20,829 bases of DNA, taken from a bacterium BMS3Bbin02 (GTDB taxonomy: Bacteria; Actinomycetota; Acidimicrobiia; Spongiisociales; UBA5794). Under the pieces are notes generated by a model. It did no database searches. It saw only the letters and a list, made by a program, of their open reading frames with translations, and was not told the origin of the DNA. Shown here piece by piece: positions 1 through 6,081 of the stretch. Where the stretch lies: positions 1 through 20,829 of the forward strand of contig BDTL01000211.1 of the NCBI GenBank assembly GCA_002898115.1, in the 5' to 3' direction. Numbering within the stretch: position 1 is the first letter of the stretch; the number at the start of each line of letters is the position of its first letter. The translations under genes and the position numbers were made by a program.

Positions 1-190
1 CGGCCGGGTCGTTTGATGGGGTCATGCCCTGCTGGAGCGGAACCAATGATCCAGAGACCACCGGTGCGCCGGTTTCGGAAGCTTCCTGGCTCGTGTCCCC
101 GGCGAGAAGGACGATCGCGATCAGGACCAGCGCTATGGCCCCGAAGACCAGACCGGCGACCGGTACTTTTCCGTTCTCTCGTGCTGCCAT
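1..190 (-). CDS. Membrane-anchored thioredoxin-like protein, N-terminus only (probable TlpA/DsbA-type partner of the adjacent BdbC)
   Basis: Only the first 63 codons lie in the window; the gene runs off the left edge. The protein starts MAARENGKVPVAG, has one hydrophobic segment at about residues 10-30, and then an extracytoplasmic Ser/Thr/Pro-rich linker ending near PLQQGMTPSNDPA. The ATG at 190 follows an AGGAGA ribosome site with seven bases of spacing. No cysteine is present in the visible part, so the thioredoxin fold is not seen directly. The assignment rests on context: the gene lies 69 bp downstream of a DsbB/BdbC-type gene on the same strand, and a TM anchor, a linker and a proline/glycine-rich entry are typical of TlpA- or DsbA-like thiol proteins paired with BdbC in Actinobacteria. 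It could be another anchored exported protein. Confidence 0.6.
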   Translation of the reverse strand, partial: MAARENGKVPVAGLVFGAIALVLIAIVLLAGDTSQEASETGAPVVSGSLVPLQQGMTPSNDPA

Positions 191-259
191 GTTGATGTTC
201 TCCTGGATTGTTTGCTGCTTTGTTGCTGTGAGTGGGAGCACGGGAAGACGGTCGGGCTG

Positions 260-823
260 CTATCGACGTGTCCCGTCCCTTTCGTTGAGATAGAGAGCGA
301 TCGTGACAACGATGATCATGAGAAACGCGGCCAGCGCCATGACCGGTATTGACACGTTGTTGAAGACGTTGATGTATTTTCCGGAACAACTTGGTCCGAA
401 TCCGCAGGCCCCACCCGCATCGAGGTCCGGGAAGATCTGGACGTAGTTGTGATAGATCGAGATACTTGCACCGATCGTGGCGAGCGGGAGGACGTACCGG
501 CGGACGGAGGTGTCCCTTCTGATGAGCGCCACGACGAACAACACAGCCATGGGGTACATAAAGATGCGTTGATACCAGCACAGCTGGCATGGCTCGAAAT
601 GGCGGATTTGCGAGTAGTAGAGGCTGCCCGCCGTGGCGGCAACCGAGATTCCGGTCGCAAGTAGCAGCTCGCTTCCGGCAATCGACCTTCGGGCCGCCAC
701 AAGAGATCGCTTCGCCCCATCGGAGACCAGGCCAACGATGGTGAATACGACGACGGCGAGTGTTCCGAGGAGGCCTGCGACAGCCACAATTGCGAAGAAG
801 AGATCTACTTGGTCGCTGGACAC
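260..823 (-). CDS. DsbB/BdbC-type disulfide bond formation protein
   Basis: This integral membrane protein would reoxidise a periplasmic-side thiol oxidase and pass electrons to quinone. The DsbB signature CQLCWYQR is clear (Cys79 and Cys82 from the GTG start), and a second extracytoplasmic pair, CGFGPSC (Cys140 and Cys146), matches the second catalytic loop. About five hydrophobic segments are visible, one more than the four of a minimal BdbC, the extra one being N-terminal. I chose GTG at 823 because GGAGG sits five bases upstream; an in-frame ATG at 838 would add five residues but has no visible ribosome site. The thioredoxin-like gene follows on the same strand, so the two are probably cotranscribed. 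The family is secure. The electron acceptor (ubiquinone or menaquinone) cannot be read from sequence. Confidence 0.9.
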   Translation of the reverse strand: MSSDQVDLFFAIVAVAGLLGTLAVVVFTIVGLVSDGAKRSLVAARRSIAGSELLLATGISVAATAGSLYYSQIRHFEPCQLCWYQRIFMYPMAVLFVVALIRRDTSVRRYVLPLATIGASISIYHNYVQIFPDLDAGGACGFGPSCSGKYINVFNNVSIPVMALAAFLMIIVVTIALYLNERDGTRR

Positions 824-885
824 TCGTACCTCCGTCATACGATTTCACTAAAAAACGTATCACGGTTGAGTCCCTGCCAAGAGGG

Positions 886-897
886 TAGAATGGCCCT
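886..897 (+). promoter_or_regulatory. Candidate -10 element for a leaderless transcript
   Basis: TAGAAT lies at 886-891 and the ATG of the next gene starts six bases later at 898, the spacing expected if transcription begins on the A of the start codon. There is no well-placed ribosome site: the nearest purine run, GAGGG, is about 12 bases upstream and would precede the start of the mRNA. A TTGAGT at 866-871 is only 14 bases from the -10, so a -35 is not convincing. Confidence 0.4.
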
Positions 898-1374
898 ATG
901 GGAGCTGCCATATTCGCATTTGCACTTTTCCTGCTTCTTGCCGGAATTGGGCTTGCATTTCTGTGGCAGGGGAAACTCGAATCAGAGTTCAGCGCTGTCA
1001 TTTACGGCGTTGAAGACTCGCTTGAGTGGGTGGCGGCTGCTCTCACCCCGGAGACCCGCACCCAACTCAAGAGGTCGGATGTGCGCCGGATTCTTGAGCA
1101 TGACATCCGGTTTGCTCAGCGGGCCTTTGAGTCGCATGACCTTGACGGCGCTGTTGTTGTTGGTGGATATGACTCCGCGGTTTTCGTTCAGGAAAGGTGT
1201 CTTGACCAGGGGTACGGCTACGACGGTCCCCTTATCGAAGAAGTGCTCGCAAGGCGGGCCGACTACATGATCGCGATCGGTGCCGTCGGTCCGGCGGCGT
1301 CTGCAAAAGAAACGGCTGAGGCCTACGGCATGGACGTCGATCCCGATTTACGGTCTTCCGACGACGTCGAATAG
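898..1374 (+). CDS. Hypothetical membrane-anchored protein
   Basis: I do not recognise this 158-residue protein. It begins with one strong hydrophobic segment (residues 1-22, MGAAIFAFALFLLLAGIGLA), which would act as an uncleaved anchor. A soluble, mildly acidic domain follows, with a predicted helical stretch (about 45-80, several Arg/Glu) and an alternating hydrophobic region (about 82-135) containing GAVVVGGYDSAVFVQ and a single Cys near residue 102. The C-terminus is very acidic (SSDDVE). It stands divergent to the bdbC-like gene and 43 bp upstream of a lipoprotein gene, so the two plus-strand genes may form an operon of envelope proteins. An overlapping ATG at 889 in another frame gives no membrane segment and was rejected. 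Codon use agrees with a real gene. Confidence 0.75.
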   Translation: MGAAIFAFALFLLLAGIGLAFLWQGKLESEFSAVIYGVEDSLEWVAAALTPETRTQLKRSDVRRILEHDIRFAQRAFESHDLDGAVVVGGYDSAVFVQERCLDQGYGYDGPLIEEVLARRADYMIAIGAVGPAASAKETAEAYGMDVDPDLRSSDDVE

Positions 1375-1417
1375 ACTCACTTCGATCGGGAATAGTCAGC
1401 GCCCCACGGAGGCCTCG

Positions 1418-1906
1418 ATGAGACAAACAGCATTGGTCGCGGTGCGCAGAGCGGCTGTTGTCCTGGCATTGGTTACGGCCGCCTGCTCTGGAGCTGCAAC
1501 CACGACGACCGCCGCCACTCCAGCCACATCGACGTCCGTCGTCGGCGGGGACAGCTCCACGACCACTGTTGTAAACCCTGTCGGCCAGTTGGTGTTCGGC
1601 AGTGGTGAAATGCCGTCGACGTTTCCGGTTGACTTTCCTATTCCCGACTCAGCAAAAATCGGTTCCACGATGATTGATGGCGCGAACGACCGGTCCGAAA
1701 TGATCATTCGAGTCGGTGCCGGTCAGGATGCCCTGATTGTGTTCTATACCCAGAATTTCGAGCAACTCGGCTACACCTCTTCGAGTGAGCTCCGGGCAAA
1801 CGGAGATGCCGTCGTGACCTTCTCCAAAGGTGACGTTTCCGGAACGATTCTGGTTCGTGCGGCAGAGAACGACCTCGCCGAGGCAATCGTGCGGATCGGG
1901 TTTTAG
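1418..1906 (+). CDS. Small putative lipoprotein
   Basis: A 162-residue exported protein of unknown role. The start MRQTALVAVRRAA, a hydrophobic core and the lipobox VTAAC (Cys at about residue 23) mark it as a lipoprotein to be diacylated and anchored to the membrane. The next 30 residues are a Thr/Ala/Ser linker, as usual for actinobacterial lipoproteins. The mature domain (about 60-162) starts with a FPVDFPIPDSAKI segment and contains FYTQNFEQLGY, then ends in a beta-rich region closing with IVRIGF. The ATG at 1418 has GGAGG five bases upstream; an open frame extending to 1280 overlaps the previous gene and lacks an export signal upstream of this Met. The gene lies between two hypothetical genes, and its ligand or partner is unknown. 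Confidence 0.82.
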   Translation: MRQTALVAVRRAAVVLALVTAACSGAATTTTAATPATSTSVVGGDSSTTTVVNPVGQLVFGSGEMPSTFPVDFPIPDSAKIGSTMIDGANDRSEMIIRVGAGQDALIVFYTQNFEQLGYTSSSELRANGDAVVTFSKGDVSGTILVRAAENDLAEAIVRIGF

Positions 1907-1909
1907 GCA

Positions 1910-2116
1910 ATGGCGCGACTCCCGCGATTCTCCGAACACCGTTTTGTCGGGGATCGTACAACCATGACCGTATTCGATACTGATCAGACCGATGAGTCGG
2001 CCGTCCTGGCCGAGCGTGTCGAGGCCCACAACCTCATGAGAGAGAATCTTCTCCAGACCTTCGGTCCCGACACTTTGGTCGAGGCTCGCAACCGGGGGTT
2101 CAGTCCACCAACGTAG
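1910..2116 (+). CDS. Small hypothetical protein (68 aa)
   Basis: A short frame that starts three bases after the lipoprotein stop and ends with a 17-bp tail-to-tail overlap with the hydrolase gene on the other strand. The likely core is MTVFDTDQTDESAVLAERV through NLMRENLLQTFGPDTLVEARNRGF, acidic then amphipathic, with no membrane segment. Codon choice (GTC, GAG, CTC, GCC, ACC) resembles neighbouring real genes, which is why I keep it. The start may instead be the ATG at 1964, giving 50 residues, because the first 18 residues have poorer composition. No function is recognisable. It could be the last gene of the 898-2116 group. Confidence 0.5.
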   Translation: MARLPRFSEHRFVGDRTTMTVFDTDQTDESAVLAERVEAHNLMRENLLQTFGPDTLVEARNRGFSPPT

Positions 2117-2759
2117 GGTCGAGTGTCGCGATCACACGCTCCGCGACGGTGGAGTATCGGAAGTAGAAGAAGTGGTCGCTTCCTTTGAGTACGTCGATGT
2201 CTGCTCCCACTGAATGGGCGTATCCGGAGAGTTCCGCGACATCGACGAACTGGTCCCGGTCGCCGACGATGAATGCTCGCCGGGCTGGCGGGAGCGCGGC
2301 CGGCTCGGGGAGTCGGGGAGTGAGATCGCTGAACACGGGTGGTGCTATCCCGACCCACGGCAGCGACGATTGCTCGCGGGCCTGCCAGCGCAACGATGTC
2401 GCCGCACCGAACGACCAGCCAACTATTCCGAGCGGGAGTGCCGGGTGGGCGTGCGCGGCGAATGCGACAGCCGAACCGACATCGTCCTGTTCGCCTACTC
2501 CAGCCGACCATGTGCCGGTTGAGGAACCGACACCCCTGAAATTGAAGCGCAGAACGCCGAAACCTGCTTGCACGAGTTCCGCAGTGATCCCAATCATGAG
2601 CGGAGCGGTCATCGTGCCGCGATGTTGCGGGTGGGGATGACATAGGACAGCGATTGAGAGCGGTTCGACCGGCGTGTCCCACCGAGCCTCGAGGCGCACG
2701 TTGTCCGACGACTCGATACGGATGCGAGTGATGACCGGTGCGACAGGGGAGTCAGTCAC
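2100..2759 (-). CDS. Alpha/beta hydrolase (COG2945-like)
   Basis: A 219-residue cytoplasmic hydrolase with the whole catalytic set visible. The oxyanion-side motif CHPHPQHRGTM is at about 40-50, FNFRGVGSSTG at about 73-82, the nucleophile elbow GWSFGA places Ser116, the acid is probably Asp169 in GDRDQF, and the base His196 in GSDHFF. Length and motif order match the predicted alpha/beta hydrolases of COG2945, short relatives of dienelactone hydrolases whose substrates are mostly unknown. The start is a GTG at 2759 with no clear ribosome site; a 6-bp inverted repeat begins at the start codon itself. The gene is convergent with the 1910-2116 ORF. Fold and catalytic residues are sure; the substrate is not. 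Confidence 0.88.
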   Translation of the reverse strand: MTDSPVAPVITRIRIESSDNVRLEARWDTPVEPLSIAVLCHPHPQHRGTMTAPLMIGITAELVQAGFGVLRFNFRGVGSSTGTWSAGVGEQDDVGSAVAFAAHAHPALPLGIVGWSFGAATSLRWQAREQSSLPWVGIAPPVFSDLTPRLPEPAALPPARRAFIVGDRDQFVDVAELSGYAHSVGADIDVLKGSDHFFYFRYSTVAERVIATLDPTLVD

Positions 2760-2869
2760 GAGTCAGGCCCATAAGACTCGACGATCGGACCCGCAAAGCA
2801 ATGAGGGTTCGTCTCTCACCTGCGCTGCAACGACGTCATGACCCGGCTCATTAACCCCCCGGCCGGCAC

Positions 2870-2971
2870 TCACGTGAAGCTCATCCGCATCACGATGACG
2901 AAGGAGATGACAATCACCAGACCGGTGATCAACGAGGCAAGTATGAGGTAGCGGGTCTGCATGGCGAGCAT
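2870..2971 (-). CDS. Small single-TM membrane protein (33 aa)
   Basis: A 33-codon frame reads MLAMQTRYLILASLITG and continues as an almost unbroken hydrophobic run to residue 27 before ending RMSFT. It has one Arg before and one after the segment, a good single-pass membrane peptide. It occupies an otherwise empty gap between the hydrolase and lpdA genes. The start could be Met1 (2971) or Met4 (2962). No ribosome site is visible, but TAGCAT at 2975-2970 lies seven bases before Met4, which would suit a leaderless mRNA. Small peptides of this kind are often unannotated, and chance cannot be excluded at this length. Function unknown. Confidence 0.4.
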   Translation of the reverse strand: MLAMQTRYLILASLITGLVIVISFVIVMRMSFT

Positions 2972-3027
2972 GCTACTTGGGTTGAGACCCGTCCCAGTGG
3001 GTGCGTCGCTGGAACGTAGGTAGGCGC

Positions 3028-3033
3028 TACTAT
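3028..3033 (+). promoter_or_regulatory. Candidate -10 for the lpdA transcript
   Basis: TACTAT at 3028-3033 fits a -10 hexamer; transcription would begin near 3040 and leave about 43 bases before the GTG at 3083. No good -35 is visible, so this is weak. Confidence 0.28.
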
Positions 3034-3082
3034 GAGAGCGTCATTGCGCACCTGGCACGGGTGCGCGTTACCGGAGGCCGAC

Positions 3083-4453
3083 GTGTACGACGTAGTAGTA
3101 ATTGGTGGTGGTCCTGGCGGATATGCGTCAGCTCTCTATGCACACAATTTCGGGTTGAAAGTTGCCCTGATTGAGAAGGACACGGTCGGGGGTACGTGTC
3201 TGGTGAGGGGCTGCATTCCGGCCAAGACCTGGCTCCACGCTGCCGAGGTGTTCACGACGGTGAAGAACGCATCGAAATACGGCATCAATACCTCGGAGCC
3301 GACGGTTGATTGGGCCGCAGCGCTTGCCCGCAAAAACCAGATCGTCGGCCAACTCGTTAAGGGTGTGTCCGGGTTATTGAAGGCTCGCAACGTCGACAGT
3401 TTCGACGGTTTCGGTCGGCTTGTTCAAGGCGGTGTCCATGTGGCGCTCAGTGACGGTACCGAGCAGACGTTGGAGGCAAAGAATGTCATCCTCGCAACGG
3501 GATCCGTACCTCGTTCACTTCCCGGATTCGACTTCAACGGCACGTCGGTCATTAGCTCGAACGAAGCACTCGACTGGGAGGCCCAGCCGGGACGTGTCGC
3601 AATCGTCGGCGGCGGCGTCATCGGCTGTGAGTTCGCATCGCTACTCGCCGACTTTGGCACCGAGGTTCACGTATTCGATGTCGCACCTCAACTTCTGCCG
3701 GGTACCGACCCCGATGCGGTCAAGGTGTTGCTTCGCGAATTCAAGAAGAAGAAGATCAAGGTTCATACCGACGTATCGGTCGCTGTTCCCGAGATGATCG
3801 ATGGGGGTGTGCGTCTCAGCTACGGCGATGACAGCGTCGAGGTCGATGTCGTGCTTGTTTCCGTCGGTCGGGCGCCGCTCACCGACAATGTCGGTATCGA
3901 GGAAGCCGGAATCGCCCTCGACCGTGGATTTGTCCCCGTCGATCTTGAGACAATGCAGACGTCGAAACCGGGAATCTACGCAGTGGGCGACATTGTCGTG
4001 GCCACCCCGCAACTTGCCCACGCCGGTTTTGCCGAGGGCATCGCCGCCATCGAGCACATTGCAACCGGGGTTGCCAAGCCGGTTGACTACAACGCCGTTC
4101 CCCTCGTTGTCTACACACATCCTGAGATTGCCTCTGTGGGACTCACGGAACAGGCGGCCCGTGACAAAGGCCTCGATGTTGAGGTCACCACCCATGGGAT
4201 GCGCGGCATCGGCCGCGCGATCATCCAGGGTCAGGTCAGCGGCCTGGTCAAGCTTGTGCACGAAAAGGGCGGTCCGATACTCGGCGCCACCGTCGTCGGC
4301 CCGGGTGCCGGCGAACTGATCCATGAGCTGATGTACACCGTTGCGTGGGAGGCGCTCCCCGAAGAGGCCGCGGCTCTGATCCACGCACATCCGACAGTTG
4401 CCGAGTCGATTGGAGAGACTCTGTTGTCAGCATCCGGCAAGAGTCTCCACTGA
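3083..4453 (+). CDS. lpdA: Dihydrolipoyl dehydrogenase (E3)
   Basis: This FAD flavoenzyme reoxidises dihydrolipoyl groups on E2 (or the glycine-cleavage H protein) and passes electrons to NAD+. The 456-residue protein has the usual length. The FAD fingerprint GGGPGG is at 8-13, the redox disulfide CLVRGC gives Cys39 and Cys44, the NAD fold GGGVIG is at about 180, a second FAD motif IYAVGDI is at about 305, and the C-terminal active-site pair is His436 and Glu441 in HAHPTVAESIGE. CLVRGC resembles the CLHRGC variant of some actinobacterial E3 enzymes rather than the common CLNVGC. I start at GTG 3083, directly before the FAD motif and five bases after GGAGG; the open frame back to 3032 adds a non-homologous tail. 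It heads the E3-E2-LipB/LipA group. Confidence 0.95.
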   Translation: MYDVVVIGGGPGGYASALYAHNFGLKVALIEKDTVGGTCLVRGCIPAKTWLHAAEVFTTVKNASKYGINTSEPTVDWAAALARKNQIVGQLVKGVSGLLKARNVDSFDGFGRLVQGGVHVALSDGTEQTLEAKNVILATGSVPRSLPGFDFNGTSVISSNEALDWEAQPGRVAIVGGGVIGCEFASLLADFGTEVHVFDVAPQLLPGTDPDAVKVLLREFKKKKIKVHTDVSVAVPEMIDGGVRLSYGDDSVEVDVVLVSVGRAPLTDNVGIEEAGIALDRGFVPVDLETMQTSKPGIYAVGDIVVATPQLAHAGFAEGIAAIEHIATGVAKPVDYNAVPLVVYTHPEIASVGLTEQAARDKGLDVEVTTHGMRGIGRAIIQGQVSGLVKLVHEKGGPILGATVVGPGAGELIHELMYTVAWEALPEEAAALIHAHPTVAESIGETLLSASGKSLH

Positions 4454-4520
4454 TGGCAGCGGCAATGTGTGCGACGCTGCAGAGGCTCTCACCGCTCCGG
4501 CGGCCAGAGTCGAAGAGTTT

Positions 4521-4539
4521 CGTGTCAGGCACTGACACG
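4521..4539. repeat. Inverted repeat upstream of the E2 gene (possible operator)
   Basis: CGTGTCA and TGACACG form perfect 7-bp arms separated by five bases (GGCAC). The site ends 18 bp before the E2 start and just before its ribosome site. The two-half-site geometry suits a dimeric repressor; an RNA hairpin is the alternative. No regulator gene lies nearby to name. Confidence 0.4.
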
Positions 4540-4557
4540 CATGAAGGAGCATGAGGC

Positions 4558-6081
4558 ATGCCAGTAACCGTCACGATGCCACAACTCGGTGAGACCGTAA
4601 CCGAGGGCACCATTCTCTCGTGGGCGAAAGCACCGGGTGACGTGGTCGCAGAGGACGAGATCCTCCTTGAGATCTCGACCGACAAGGTTGACACCGAGGT
4701 GCCGTCTCCGGCCGCGGGGGTCATCCAGGAGATTTTGGTAGCCGAGGGTGAGACTGTTGAGGTCGGTGCCCCGCTTGCCATCATCTCCAACCCGGACGAA
4801 GCGGTGGCTCCCGCCGCTGAAATGTCGGCTGCCGAAACGCCCGTCCCTGCTCCTGAAACGGACGCTTCGGCTCCGAAAACCGCGGCAACCGACTCTGCAG
4901 CGCCTGTTCCCGCGGCGGATTCGCCGGCAGCTCAAGCGGATTCGGTGAAAGGATCCGGCGACGATTCTCGACGTGGCAATCTGTCGCCGATTGTCCGCAA
5001 GCTTGCAGCCGAGCACTCGATCAACCTTGACCTCGTGTCCGGTACCGGCGAGGGCGGTCGTATCACGCGCAGTGACGTCATGGCGTTCATTGAAGGGACG
5101 ACTCCACAACCCGAGCCATCGATCCCGGAAACAACGACGGTGACGTTCGAGCCGGCGCCTGACGCCCCCGCTGCTGCGGCGCCGTCCGCTGCGGGTCCGG
5201 CCCCCGCAATTCCTGCGCCGGCCCCGACGCCAGCCCCTCCTGCCCCCGAGCCGGCACCGATTCCGGCAGCACCGGTTCCGGTGGCACCGCCTCCATCAGC
5301 GCCGACCCCGGCTCCACCTCCACCGGTGGTTCCGGCGGTTGCAGTGCCGGCGCCTGCTCAGGAAACTACCGAGGTTCCGATCGGGCGTCTTCGCAAGAGG
5401 ATCGCGGCAAACATGGTTGCCGCCAAGGCCACCGCGGCGCACGTGTGGACCGTCATGGAGGTCGATTTCGAACGGGTCGAGCGGACTCGTTCGGCACATA
5501 AACAAGAGTTCAAGTCACGCGAGGGGTATAGCCTCACCTACCTGCCGTTCATATCGCGGGCGACCATGGACGCTCTCATGACATTCCCCGTCGTCAATAG
5601 CGCGTTTCATCTTGACGAAGGCACCCAGGTGTTCAACACCAACGTCAACCTCGGGATCGCTGTCGACATGAACGAAGAGGGTCTCGTTGTTGTTACGGTG
5701 AAGAACGCTGACAGTCTTCGGCTCAAGGGGCTTGCGCGAGACATTCGTTCGAAGGCGATCAAAGCGCGAGACGGCAAGCTTGATCCCGATGACATTTCCG
5801 GGAGCACGTTCACGATCACCAACCCGGGTCCGTTCGGGTCGTTCATGTCGGCTCCGATCATCAACGTCCCGAATGTCGCGATCTTGTCTACGGACACAGT
5901 GACAAAACGCGCAACGGTCGTCACGTTGCCCGACGGATCGGACTCGATCGCAATTCACCACATTGGGATGCTGGGCCTCACCTGGGACCACCGCGCCTTT
6001 GACGGCTCCACTGCCGTGAAGTTCCTCGGTCGGATCAAGAACAACCTCGAAACTTGGGACTGGGACCAGGAGCTGTCATGA
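4558..6081 (+). CDS. Dihydrolipoamide acyltransferase (E2) of a 2-oxoacid dehydrogenase complex
   Basis: This is the core of a 2-oxoacid dehydrogenase complex, moving acyl groups from E1 to CoA on a swinging lipoyl arm. Of its 507 residues, 1-76 are one lipoyl domain with the modified Lys43 in STDKVDT; 77-141 an Ala/Pro linker; 142-179 the E3/E1-binding domain (LSPIVRKLA, GRITRSDV); 180-270 an extreme Pro/Ala linker; and 272-507 the catalytic domain ending in DHRAFDG with His478 and Asp482. AAGGAG lies eight bases before the ATG. The substrate class (2-oxoglutarate, pyruvate or branched chain) cannot be settled because no E1 gene is present; Actinobacteria often call this type SucB or BkdC. 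It sits between E3 and the lipoate-making fusion, and overlaps the latter by the ATGA junction. Confidence 0.93.
   Translation: MPVTVTMPQLGETVTEGTILSWAKAPGDVVAEDEILLEISTDKVDTEVPSPAAGVIQEILVAEGETVEVGAPLAIISNPDEAVAPAAEMSAAETPVPAPETDASAPKTAATDSAAPVPAADSPAAQADSVKGSGDDSRRGNLSPIVRKLAAEHSINLDLVSGTGEGGRITRSDVMAFIEGTTPQPEPSIPETTTVTFEPAPDAPAAAAPSAAGPAPAIPAPAPTPAPPAPEPAPIPAAPVPVAPPPSAPTPAPPPPVVPAVAVPAPAQETTEVPIGRLRKRIAANMVAAKATAAHVWTVMEVDFERVERTRSAHKQEFKSREGYSLTYLPFISRATMDALMTFPVVNSAFHLDEGTQVFNTNVNLGIAVDMNEEGLVVVTVKNADSLRLKGLARDIRSKAIKARDGKLDPDDISGSTFTITNPGPFGSFMSAPIINVPNVAILSTDTVTKRATVVTLPDGSDSIAIHHIGMLGLTWDHRAFDGSTAVKFLGRIKNNLETWDWDQELS

Noticed and set aside
24..293. Plus-strand 89-codon frame at the left edge
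   Set aside because: It lies antisense to the thioredoxin-like protein, whose ribosome site, anchor segment and codon bias are better.
3032..3082. ATG extension of dihydrolipoyl dehydrogenase
   Set aside because: The extra 17 residues precede the FAD motif, contain the likely ribosome site GGAGG, and have no family counterpart.
4345..4554. 69-codon plus-strand frame over the lpdA end and the following gap
   Set aside because: Mostly overlaps a confirmed gene in another frame; composition is Arg/Ser/Pro-rich and has no recognisable motif.
5100..5370. Possible DNA tandem repeat in the E2 gene
   Set aside because: It is a low-complexity Pro/Ala linker between domains, usual in E2 proteins; the codons vary and no repeat unit is fixed.
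6054..6077. Earlier ATG for the LipB-LipA fusion
   Set aside because: It would overlap E2 by 28 bases and puts the good ribosome site inside the gene; ATG 6078 has correct spacing.
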